Below are positions 1 through 6,113 of a stretch of DNA of 33,024 bases, one piece after another (position 1 is the first letter of the stretch; each line of letters starts with the position of its first letter). A program made the position numbers and the translations under genes. The notes under the pieces are model-generated. The model was not told the DNA's origin, made no database searches, and was given only the letters and a program-made list of their open reading frames with translations. The DNA is from an uncultured Bacillaceae bacterium (GTDB lineage: Bacteria; Bacillota; Bacilli; Bacillales; Bacillaceae_L). The stretch is from the NCBI GenBank assembly GCA_947497585.1, contig CANMHG010000020.1, positions 1-33,024 of the forward strand, read 5' to 3'.

Positions 1-21
1 CAGGATCAAACTCTCCAATAG
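1..21 (-). rRNA. rrs: 16S rRNA, 5' end only (partial)
   Basis: Read on the minus strand, the first bases give the universal 16S start, ending in GAGAGTTTGATCCTG. Only about 21 bases of the gene lie in the window; it continues beyond base 1. The exact mature 5' end is estimated from that conserved motif. The location next to ygxA matches the rrnD position in B. subtilis. Identity is nearly certain; the boundary is good to a few bases. Confidence 0.93.
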
Positions 22-83
22 AGTTGATTAGCTCATAGCTAAAACATTTTTTTAAAACAAACATTGACGCTTGTGTTGTGTTC

Positions 84-97
84 AGTTTTCAAAGAAC
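84..97 (-). promoter_or_regulatory. boxA-like antitermination element in the rRNA leader
   Basis: The minus strand reads GTTCTTTGAAAACT, the form typically found ahead of 16S and 23S genes in Bacillus. It is thought to recruit the Nus antitermination complex. It lies between promoter P2 and the 16S start. Two small hairpins flank it: TCGCT/AGCGA near 110-123 and TAGCT/AGCTA near 30-42. Confidence 0.6.
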
Positions 98-130
98 TTT
101 TTAACTCAATCGCTCGTAAGCGACTTTATC

Positions 131-159
131 AATATAACATGTTGTGTTTTTTAAGTCAA
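131..159 (-). promoter_or_regulatory. rRNA promoter P2 (sigma-A)
   Basis: On the minus strand TTGACT at 159-154 and TATATT at 136-131 are separated by exactly 17 bases. This is the proximal of two tandem promoters directed at the 16S gene, an arrangement usual for Bacillus rrn operons. Confidence 0.8.
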
Positions 160-214
160 CATGTTTTTTGTTTTTCTTTATCGCTGTTGTTTGTGTATCG
201 CAGCGACGAAATAT

Positions 215-244
215 AATATACCATGTATTCTTTTACAGAGTCAA
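215..244 (-). promoter_or_regulatory. rRNA promoter P1 (sigma-A)
   Basis: On the minus strand TTGACT at 244-239 and TATATT at 220-215 are separated by 18 bases. It lies 84 bp upstream of P2 in the same direction and has the same -35 and -10 hexamers, so the two probably form the tandem rrn promoter pair. Confidence 0.75.
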
Positions 245-275
245 TACTTTTTCAGAAAAACTTTTTAGAGATGAA

Positions 276-305
276 ATGGCTCCTATACTATTCTATAGGA
301 GCCAT
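276..305 (-). terminator. Inverted repeat after ygxA, putative terminator
   Basis: A perfect 12-bp inverted repeat (ATGGCTCCTATA and its complement) with a 6-base loop lies just past the ygxA stop codon. The T-run behind it is poor on this strand, so termination is likely but not certain. It separates ygxA from the rRNA promoters, which fire in the same direction. Confidence 0.55.
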
Positions 306-314
306 ACATTTTAA

Positions 315-1184
315 TCAGCTCAGAGCGATGTATCTTCTATGGTAAATACCCACACCTTTTGTTTCAATTCTTTCAACTGATACTAGCCTTTTTTCGATTA
401 GGTATTCTAGTAACACTTCTAAATCCACACTATACGAATCTAATTCCGGATGTTCTTCCATTTCACTATATGACCACGTTTCAGTTCTCGAACTCAGAAC
501 ATTGATTAGGTGTTTCCCTCCAGTTGCAGCTCGAGAGTGAATTAGAAATTCACTAGCAAGGAAAAGTAACTCAAGTCTTTTGTTAATCGGCTCTTCACTT
601 TCAATTAGTTCCTGATAAAGCTTATGTATTTGGGGTTCCATTTGTTTCACTTGATTCCAGACAGTTACTTCTGGATGAAATCCTTTTTCAATTACAGATA
701 GTCTTGCCAAATGATGAAGTGCATGTATAACGTTGTTATAAGCATCCAGGTAATTTTTCTGTGCTAAAAATGCCTTTCCATCCTGAAATCTTCTTATTAA
801 CTTAGCAAATTCGATTCCTATTTTCTTTTGACGATCAGACATAGGAAATTCATGATATTCTTCTTTTAAATGTTGGATATATTCATTTCGATCAAAAAGA
901 ACCTTCCCATGCAGTACCCATTCTGAGACTTTTCGGTTAGTTCCGTAAAGCAGCCAATTCTTAAGTTGCTCATCCCTCACTGTGTATAAGGAAGCTTTTT
1001 GATTTTCGTATTCATAATGTCTTATTGTCATTTGTTTTTCTTGCTCTTTTACAATAACTAATATCACGGTATCAAAGGAATCGGTAATTGCTAGTAAGCT
1101 TTTCGCTTTTTCTACCATAATGATTCCTAGTGTGTTTGTTTGACTCGCTCTTTCTTGATAAATAGGACGTAACAAATCTTTCAT
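315..1184 (-). CDS. ygxA: YgxA family nucleotidyltransferase-like protein
   Basis: A 289-residue soluble protein, close in length to B. subtilis YgxA and in the same place between rrn and ygzB. The family is annotated as nucleotidyltransferase-like; its substrate and biological role are not established. I see no signal peptide or membrane segment. The middle third (about residues 120-230) is rich in helical, charged sequence, and the C-terminus (about 245-285) resembles a small winged-helix-like segment, which is my inference. The start is well supported: GGAGGACAG precedes the ATG by a few bases. The call rests on synteny plus resemblance; the function stays open. Confidence 0.8.
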   Translation of the reverse strand: MKDLLRPIYQERASQTNTLGIIMVEKAKSLLAITDSFDTVILVIVKEQEKQMTIRHYEYENQKASLYTVRDEQLKNWLLYGTNRKVSEWVLHGKVLFDRNEYIQHLKEEYHEFPMSDRQKKIGIEFAKLIRRFQDGKAFLAQKNYLDAYNNVIHALHHLARLSVIEKGFHPEVTVWNQVKQMEPQIHKLYQELIESEEPINKRLELLFLASEFLIHSRAATGGKHLINVLSSRTETWSYSEMEEHPELDSYSVDLEVLLEYLIEKRLVSVERIETKGVGIYHRRYIALS

Positions 1185-1219
1185 TTAACTGTCCTCCATA
1201 TTTATAGTTGAGTAATACT

Positions 1220-1226
1220 TTCGACA
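1220..1226 (-). promoter_or_regulatory. Spo0A-box core upstream of ygxA (possible)
   Basis: The minus strand carries TGTCGAA, the seven-base core of the Spo0A box, about 35 bp upstream of the ygxA start. A seven-base match arises by chance fairly often, so this is only a candidate. Confidence 0.25.
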
Positions 1227-1331
1227 GGACTATCAATAAACCCTTTCTAAATAGAAAGTTTTTGGGTCACAAAATTTCCCCTTTTTAAAGCTATTATGTA
1301 ATATGATATAGTATGTATAGGAGGAATGAAG

Positions 1332-1685
1332 ATGGCATTAAAATATTCTAGTAAAATAAATAAAATTAGATCGTTTGCTCTTGCCTTAATTTTCATTGGG
1401 TTTGCCGTAATGTATGGAGGTATCTTCTTCCGTGAATCTGTTTGGGCAATGACCATTTTTATGTTATTGGGGCTTCTTTTTATAATCGCTAGTACAGTCG
1501 TTTATTTTTGGATTGGGATGCTTTCAACGAAAACCGTTCAAGTTGTCTGTCCTTCATGCAATAAATCAACGAAAATGCTTGGAAGAGTTGACATCTGCAT
1601 GTACTGCAATGAAACACTTACATTAGATCCCACTCTTGAAGGAAAAGAATTTGACGAGAGCTACAATCGTAAAAGTTTAAAATAA
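1332..1685 (+). CDS. ygzB: UPF0295 membrane protein YgzB
   Basis: A 117-residue protein, the length of B. subtilis YgzB (UPF0295). Two hydrophobic segments, at about residues 14-35 and 42-65, are followed by a cytosolic tail with two Cys-x2-Cys pairs (VCPSCNK and ICMYCNE), a likely zinc ribbon. The tail ends in a conserved EFDESYNRKSLK-type segment. Function is unknown. I chose the ATG at 1332 rather than 1326, because AGGAGG at 1319-1324 sits 7 bases before 1332 but only 1 base before 1326; the shorter form also matches the family length. It is transcribed opposite to its neighbours ygxA and perR, as a single gene. Confidence 0.88.
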   Translation: MALKYSSKINKIRSFALALIFIGFAVMYGGIFFRESVWAMTIFMLLGLLFIIASTVVYFWIGMLSTKTVQVVCPSCNKSTKMLGRVDICMYCNETLTLDPTLEGKEFDESYNRKSLK

Positions 1686-1728
1686 TAAATCTCTATTCGA
1701 TTTACAACATAGTGAAAGTAAAGAGTGG

Positions 1729-1856
1729 ATTGGAGCGGAAGGCACTTGACTCCTGCTCAGAAGTTGAGGAAAGGTCGAGACCCCACAGACGGAACGTCGA
1801 GGAGGCTCGACTTCCTCCCCGCGTAAAGCAAGTGCCTGCAGCGCAAAGGAACGGCC
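1729..1856 (+). repeat. Dispersed palindromic repeat, copy 1 (about 128 bp)
   Basis: This GC-richer block lies between ygzB and the perR terminator. It begins ATTGGAGCGGAAGGCACTTG and ends CAAGTGCCTGCAGCGCAAAG plus a few bases. The outer arms GGCACTTG and CAAGTGCC pair, as do inner arms around TCGAGACC and GGCTCGA, so it can form a long branched hairpin. A second full copy lies inverted at 21577-21703, with a probable fragment at 27934-27978. Open frames across it are not genes. Confidence 0.85.
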
Positions 1857-1895
1857 TATTATCGAGATGATAAACAATGTTAATTAGCACAAAAT

Positions 1896-1930
1896 AAAAA
1901 AAGCTGATAGCTACTTGCTATCGGCTTTTT
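1896..1930 (-). terminator. perR intrinsic terminator
   Basis: On the minus strand GCCGATAGC, a short loop and GCTATCAGC are followed by a run of seven T. The hairpin begins immediately at the perR stop codon. Confidence 0.85.
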
Positions 1931-2367
1931 TAATGTGCATTATTTTTCTGGCAATCCGGACATTCTCCGTAAACTTCCATTCGATGTTTATTCACTTTGA
2001 ATCCAGTAACATGAGCAGCCAACGCTTCTACCTCATCTAAACCTGGATAATGGAAGTCAACAATCTTGCCACAGCTATCACAAATCACATGATAATGATC
2101 TGTAGTAACATAGTCGAAACGACTTGAGGCGTCACCGTAAGTTAATTCTCTTACAAGACCAACTTCACGGAATACTCTTAGATTATTGTAAACAGTAGCA
2201 ACACTCATATTCGGAAATTTTCCTTCGAGTGCTTTATATATATCATCTGCTGTTGGATGAGACATGGCATTTATTAAATATTCAAGTACCGCATGACGTT
2301 GAGGAGTGATTCTGACCCCAGTCTCCTTTAACGTTTCAAGCGCTTCTTTTAGTTGATTATTAGACAT
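1930..2367 (-). CDS. perR: Peroxide-responsive repressor PerR
   Basis: A Fur-family metalloregulator that senses H2O2 through iron-catalysed histidine oxidation and represses peroxide-defence genes. The winged helix-turn-helix spans about residues 15-80 (VRITPQRHAVLEYL, then SVATVYNNLR). From the start used here the numbering equals B. subtilis PerR: regulatory metal ligands His37, Asp85, His91, His93 and Asp104, and structural zinc cysteines 96, 99, 136 and 139, are all present. The ATG at 2367 gives 145 residues, the B. subtilis length, and better spacing from AGAGG than the ATG at 2373. A near-perfect PerR box lies in its own promoter, so autorepression is likely. ygzB and ygxA lie beyond it, as in B. 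subtilis. Confidence 0.96.
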   Translation of the reverse strand: MSNNQLKEALETLKETGVRITPQRHAVLEYLINAMSHPTADDIYKALEGKFPNMSVATVYNNLRVFREVGLVRELTYGDASSRFDYVTTDHYHVICDSCGKIVDFHYPGLDEVEALAAHVTGFKVNKHRMEVYGECPDCQKNNAH

Positions 2368-2405
2368 CGCCATGCACCTCTTTTCTAAATAAAGATATTC
2401 TTACT

Positions 2406-2452
2406 TTATAATATTTATAATTAGTGTACCTTGTGATTCCTACTTTTGTCAA
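2406..2452 (-). promoter_or_regulatory. perR promoter with PerR box
   Basis: On the minus strand TTGACA (2452-2447) and TACACT (2428-2423), 18 bases apart, form a sigma-A promoter. Just downstream, 2406-2420 reads TTATAATATTTATAA, one mismatch from the PerR consensus TTATAATNATTATAA. The box overlaps the expected transcription start, a position suited to repression. Confidence 0.82.
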
Positions 2453-2515
2453 TATTTCTACGTTTACTATATGATAAATGCAGGATTTTAATCACTGAGA
2501 GAATCACTTTCTTAT

Positions 2516-3064
2516 TTATTGGTGAAGAGTCGGCTCTTCTTTACCTTCTTTGAAATTAATAAATCTTGCTGCAACAAATAAAAAGTCAGAAAGACGATTT
2601 AAATAAGAAGAAACTAATGGATTTACTTCATCACCAATAGCAACAGCTCTTCTTTCGGCTCTCCTTACAATTGTTCTGGCAATATGTAGAACAGCACCCG
2701 CTTCGCCGCCTCCAGGTAAAATAAAGTTAGTCAGTTGCGGTAATTGCTGATCCCATGTGTCAATCACTAGCTCAAGTTCTTTAATGTCTTCTTCAGTTAA
2801 TTTCCACTTTACTTCCCTACCTGTTGGAGTTGCAAGTTCTGCCCCAACATGGAAAAGTGTTGTTTGTATTTTACGTAGGATTTGTATGACGTCATCTTTC
2901 TCACTATAGGTAGCCTTTTGAATATGCGTTAAAGCTAAACCTATAACTGAATTAGCTTCATCACAAGTTCCATATGCCTCAACTCTTAAATCATTTTTAG
3001 ATACTCTTTCTCCATAAATCAAAGAAGTCGTCCCTTTATCACCAGTACGTGTATATATTTTCAT
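2516..3064 (-). CDS. pduO: PduO-type cob(I)alamin adenosyltransferase
   Basis: Transfers the adenosyl group of ATP to cob(I)alamin or a corrinoid precursor, making adenosylcobalamin. At 182 residues it is the single-domain PduO/YvqK type, unrelated to CobA. The N-terminal ATP-binding segment TRTGDKGTTSL (residues 5-15), the cobalamin-side FILPGG (114-119), the RRAERR signature (134-139) and YLNRLSDFLF (154-163) are all present. An SD-like GGGGG lies a few bases before the ATG. It sits between bcp and perR on the same strand but is separated from bcp by a strong terminator, so it is probably its own unit. I see no cobalamin riboswitch upstream. B. subtilis has its YvqK elsewhere, so this is an addition to the conserved order. 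Confidence 0.93.
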   Translation of the reverse strand: MKIYTRTGDKGTTSLIYGERVSKNDLRVEAYGTCDEANSVIGLALTHIQKATYSEKDDVIQILRKIQTTLFHVGAELATPTGREVKWKLTEEDIKELELVIDTWDQQLPQLTNFILPGGGEAGAVLHIARTIVRRAERRAVAIGDEVNPLVSSYLNRLSDFLFVAARFINFKEGKEEPTLHQ

Positions 3065-3156
3065 TATATTACCCCCTGTCTGAATCTATTATCTATATTA
3101 TCAAGTCTTATCGATTAAGAAAATACAGAAAAAAAGAGATATAATTCACTTTCCTC

Positions 3157-3188
3157 AAAAAAAGGTGCGGGAAATTTAATTCCCGCAC
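3157..3188 (-). terminator. Strong intrinsic terminator between bcp and pduO
   Basis: On the minus strand GTGCGGGAA and TTCCCGCAC form a 9-bp stem with a 6-base loop, followed by seven T. It lies about 105 bases after the bcp stop and about 95 bases before the pduO start. It may end bcp, or act as an attenuator or small-RNA terminator. Confidence 0.9.
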
Positions 3189-3292
3189 TGCAATCACGCT
3201 AACATCTGAGGAGGTATGCCCTACACTCATAAAATACTCACCTGGCAGTCTTTTGGTATAGACGTATGCCTGTGTTTTGAAAAATAGGCTAT
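3165..3292 (-). ncRNA. Candidate structured RNA or long 3' UTR after bcp
   Basis: The 128 bases between the bcp stop and the terminator contain no gene but look structured. On the minus strand GGCA and GTC pair with GAC and TGCC around a loop near 3245-3272. A second GGCATAC follows near 3214-3220, then the terminator stem. I do not recognise an Rfam class. It could be an independent small RNA, a pduO leader or simply the bcp 3' UTR. Confidence 0.3.
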
Positions 3293-3757
3293 TTATCTTT
3301 CTTTAATTTCTTCTAATGCTTCTTCCACATGACCTTTAACCTTAACTTTACGCCACTCTTTTACAATTTGCCCATCTGGGTTAATTAAGAAAGTTGAACG
3401 CTCGATTCCCATGTATTCTTTACCGAAGTTCTTTTTAAGTTTCCAGACATCATAAATTTTAGCCACTTGATGTTCATCATCGACTAGAAGTTTAAATGGT
3501 AAATCATATTTCTCTGTAAATTTTTGATGCTTCTCTGCCGAATCCGGGCTAACCCCTAGAATAACTGCGTTTAAATCAGAAAAGCTTTTATAGTGATCAC
3601 GGAAGTCACATGCTTGAGTTGTACACCCTGGTGTCATGTCCTTTGGATAGAAATAAAGTACAACATATTTCCCTTTGTAATCTGATAACTTAACACTTTC
3701 TCCATTGGTTGATTTTAATTCAAAATCTGGCGCTGTCTTCCCAACTTCAACTATCAT
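3293..3757 (-). CDS. bcp: Thiol peroxidase Bcp (peroxiredoxin, YgaF type)
   Basis: A thioredoxin-dependent peroxiredoxin of the BCP/PrxQ class that reduces H2O2 and organic hydroperoxides in the cytosol. The active site PGCTTQACDF carries the peroxidatic cysteine at residue 45 and the resolving cysteine at 50, the E. coli BCP positions. FYPKDMTPGCT and the late WRKVKVKGH segment also fit the family. The ATG at 3757 is used because GGGAGG lies 7 bases before it and it gives 154 residues, the usual size; the open frame extends 21 codons further upstream without a ribosome binding site. It lies beside perR as in B. subtilis (ygaF), but I find no PerR box directly upstream. Confidence 0.95.
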   Translation of the reverse strand: MIVEVGKTAPDFELKSTNGESVKLSDYKGKYVVLYFYPKDMTPGCTTQACDFRDHYKSFSDLNAVILGVSPDSAEKHQKFTEKYDLPFKLLVDDEHQVAKIYDVWKLKKNFGKEYMGIERSTFLINPDGQIVKEWRKVKVKGHVEEALEEIKER

Positions 3758-3823
3758 TACATTTCCTCCCAAAAACATAGTCTTTGCCTTTAGATTATCG
3801 AAAACTAGGCAGGAATACAAATG

Positions 3824-4231
3824 TTAGTCCCTTTCATAATTTACAACTGAACGAACTACAAACGCAGTCGGCATAATATACCCTAGTAACGCTTCAATAA
3901 TGGACAGCCAACGCCCCACACCAACTGGTGTTATATCTCCATATCCCACTGAAAATAGAGTAATCGCACTAAAGTACATAGAATCCTGAAGTACAGACAA
4001 AAAGTCACCGTTTATGTATGTTCCACCTTCAATTAAGATCGGTTCTCCTAACATTATAAATGAGGTATAAATGATTCCAAATCCAAGTAACACCGTTATA
4101 TAGATAAAAAATAGTAAAACAATATTTTCAAAGGAGATATACTGATTTCTCTTTCTACTCATTGAAAATAACGATTTTATGCTCATTACTAAACCCGCTA
4201 TAACCATTGATAAAATAAATAATGGAAACAA
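3824..4231 (-). CDS. Small potassium channel family protein
   Basis: A 135-residue integral membrane protein with hydrophobic segments at about residues 2-20, 40-62 and 110-130. A pore loop before the last segment carries the selectivity filter SVGYGD (about residues 101-106), the core signature of K+ channels. There is no RCK/TrkA-N nucleotide-binding domain, so gating is unknown. The start is uncertain: GAGGTGAT lies directly before a TTG at 4231, which I prefer; the alternative GTG at 4240 lies inside that ribosome binding site. It is divergent from gsaB and shares the upstream region that contains the Spo0A-like boxes. Confidence 0.85.
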   Translation of the reverse strand: MFPLFILSMVIAGLVMSIKSLFSMSRKRNQYISFENIVLLFFIYITVLLGFGIIYTSFIMLGEPILIEGGTYINGDFLSVLQDSMYFSAITLFSVGYGDITPVGVGRWLSIIEALLGYIMPTAFVVRSVVNYERD

Positions 4232-4311
4232 ACCTATCACCTCTATTAATAGGGTTCATTTATGTATACGAAAGGCTTGGCTAACTTAGTACTTATATAT
4301 GGACAAACTCC

Positions 4312-4376
4312 TTCGACAATATATATAGAAGGAATTAATCAAAAGACGATTCGACAAGTGCGTGGGATTTGTCGAA
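4312..4376. promoter_or_regulatory. Cluster of three Spo0A-box matches ahead of gsaB
   Basis: TTCGACAA occurs at 4312-4319 and 4350-4357, and its reverse complement TTGTCGAA at 4369-4376. The last two form an 8-bp inverted repeat with an 11-base spacer. All three contain the 0A-box core TGTCGAA. They lie just upstream of an extended -10 element (TGCTAAAAT near 4393-4401) for gsaB. Direct control by Spo0A is inferred from the sequence match only. Confidence 0.5.
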
Positions 4377-4435
4377 AAACAGGCCAATTCATGCTAAAAT
4401 AACCATGGATGTTAATTAGCAATGGAGGTATTTAA

Positions 4436-5731
4436 ATGAACTTCTCTAAATCAGAAGAATTACATAAAGAGGCACTTGAACATATTGTTGGTGGTGTAAA
4501 TAGTCCATCTCGCTCTTACAAAGCGGTTGGAGGTGGTGCTCCAGTTGTGATGGAAAGAGCTAAAGGGGCTTATTTCTGGGATGTTGATGGTAATAAGTAT
4601 ATCGACTATCTAGCCGCGTACGGACCTATTATAACCGGACATGCTCACCCTCATATTACAAAAGCCATTCAAGAGGCAGCTGAAAACGGAATATTGTACG
4701 GTACACCCACTCCTCATGAGGTTAAATTTGCAAAGATGTTAAAAGAAGCGATGCCTGCATTAGATAAGGTCCGTTTTGTGAACTCAGGTACTGAAGCGGT
4801 TATGACCACGATTCGTGTTGCTCGTGCTTATACAGGAAGAGATAAAATCATTAAGTTTGCTGGATGCTACCATGGCCATTCAGATTTAGTATTAGTAGCA
4901 GCCGGTTCTGGACCTTCAACATTAGGTACACCTGATTCTGCTGGTGTTCCGAAAAGTATCGCTCAGGAGGTTATCACAGTTCCTTTTAATGAAATCGAAC
5001 CTCTAAGGGATGCCCTTGATAAATGGGGAGATCAGATTGCTGCTGTCTTAGTTGAACCTATCGTAGGAAACTTTGGAATCGTTGAACCACACGAAGGCTT
5101 CTTAGAACAAGTAAATGAACTAACCCATTCAGCAGGCGCTCTTGTTATTTATGATGAAGTCATTACAGCTTTCCGTTTTATGTATGGCGGTGCCCAAGAC
5201 TTACTAGGGGTTAAACCTGATTTAACATGCTTAGGCAAAATTATTGGTGGAGGACTTCCTATTGGAGCTTATGGTGGTAAAAAGGAAATTATGGAGCAAG
5301 TTGCACCATTAGGTCCTGCTTATCAAGCTGGGACAATGGCTGGAAACCCAGCTTCAATTCTCTCTGGTATAGCTTGCCTTGAGGTTTTAAAACAAGAAGG
5401 AGTGTACGAACAGCTTGATAAGTTTGGAGCTATCTTAGAAGAAGGTATTTTAACACACGCCAAAACCTATAATATTCCCATTACGATCAATAGGCTAAAA
5501 GGTGCTCTAACAATTTACTTTACTGATGAGAGAATTGTAAACTATGAACAAGCAGAAAATACAAACGGTGAAATGTTTGCTACATTCTTCAAGTTAATGC
5601 TTCAACAAGGGATTAATTTAGCTCCTTCAAAATATGAAGCTTGGTTCTTAACAATTGCACATACAGAAGAAGATTTAGATGTTACATTAAAAGCAGTTGA
5701 GCATTCTTTTAAAATAATGTCAGGTGAATAA
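4436..5731 (+). CDS. gsaB: Glutamate-1-semialdehyde 2,1-aminomutase (second type)
   Basis: A PLP-dependent class-III aminotransferase-fold enzyme that converts glutamate-1-semialdehyde to 5-aminolevulinate, the tetrapyrrole precursor. It is 431 residues, the family length. The PLP lysine is Lys268 in LGKIIGGGLPIGAYGG; the cofactor-phosphate loop NSGTEA (116-121) and the aspartate of VIYDEVITAFR (Asp240) are present. The position between bcp and ygaE identifies the gsaB paralogue rather than hemL, which in Bacillus sits in the hemAXCDBL operon. GGAGG lies 7 bases before the ATG. It is a single gene closed by a strong terminator. Confidence 0.95.
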   Translation: MNFSKSEELHKEALEHIVGGVNSPSRSYKAVGGGAPVVMERAKGAYFWDVDGNKYIDYLAAYGPIITGHAHPHITKAIQEAAENGILYGTPTPHEVKFAKMLKEAMPALDKVRFVNSGTEAVMTTIRVARAYTGRDKIIKFAGCYHGHSDLVLVAAGSGPSTLGTPDSAGVPKSIAQEVITVPFNEIEPLRDALDKWGDQIAAVLVEPIVGNFGIVEPHEGFLEQVNELTHSAGALVIYDEVITAFRFMYGGAQDLLGVKPDLTCLGKIIGGGLPIGAYGGKKEIMEQVAPLGPAYQAGTMAGNPASILSGIACLEVLKQEGVYEQLDKFGAILEEGILTHAKTYNIPITINRLKGALTIYFTDERIVNYEQAENTNGEMFATFFKLMLQQGINLAPSKYEAWFLTIAHTEEDLDVTLKAVEHSFKIMSGE

Positions 5732-5746
5732 ATATACACTTTTACA

Positions 5747-5780
5747 AAGTTAGGGTATTTCCACTTCCCCTAACTTTTTT
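5747..5780 (+). terminator. gsaB intrinsic terminator
   Basis: AAGTTAGGG at 5747-5755 pairs with CCCTAACTT at 5768-5776 and is followed by T residues. It lies 16 bases after the gsaB stop codon. Confidence 0.88.
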
Positions 5781-5791
5781 TATTTTTTCTT

Positions 5792-5805
5792 TGAAAACGT
5801 TTACA
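5792..5805 (+). promoter_or_regulatory. cre site (CcpA) upstream of glutamate synthase
   Basis: TGAAAACGTTTACA fits the cre consensus TGWAANCGNTNWCA at every position. It lies about 175 bp upstream of the likely -10 element (TATAAT, 5980-5985) of the downstream gene and just after the gsaB terminator. An upstream location is more typical of CcpA activation than repression, but this is inference. Confidence 0.6.
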
Positions 5806-5979
5806 CCTTACTCCCTACTGTTTTGAGCAGTCTGAATAAAATGAATACTCTATCCAATTGGATGAATAGATAATTGATTTCACTTTTTTACTATGGTAAG
5901 ATAAAGTATACTTTTCTGAAAATTTATTTTATTTGTTCTTTTTTTCACCGTGTAATCACTATCATTAACATAGTCTTAC

Positions 5980-6113
5980 TATAATCTTATGCAAACAAAA
6001 ACTTACAGGAGGTGAAGGCTGTAAGTAGGGGGAATGTAAAGAATTCATTAATTGAATAAAACCAATTCTTTTTAAAACCATTATTATTATCCCCTCCTCA
6101 AAAAGCCGCATTA
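5980..6113 (+). promoter_or_regulatory. Promoter and long leader of the glutamate synthase gene
   Basis: TATAAT at 5980-5985 is a consensus -10 with no good -35, as in activator-dependent promoters. The leader has a perfect 8-bp hairpin (ACTTACAG 6001-6008, CTGTAAGT 6019-6026) whose loop contains GAGGTGA. An AGGGGGA plus ATG-TAA start-stop follows at about 6026-6039. CCCCTCCTC at 6091-6099 is complementary to the AGGAGG at 6007-6012. No ribosome binding site lies directly before the ATG at 6114. Confidence 0.5.

Noticed and set aside
1677..1890. Minus-strand open frames of 66 and 62 residues
   Set aside because: They lie across the dispersed palindromic repeat and have no ribosome binding site; equivalent frames cross the second copy at 21493-21720.
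3065..3160. Cobalamin riboswitch before the adenosyltransferase
   Set aside because: No B12-box consensus (GCCACTG, or AGxCAGGAGACCTGCC-type) is found in the upstream sequence.
6001..6060. Glutamine (glnA-type) riboswitch because of AAGTAGG
   Set aside because: Only a short string agrees; the three-stem junction of that class cannot be drawn here.
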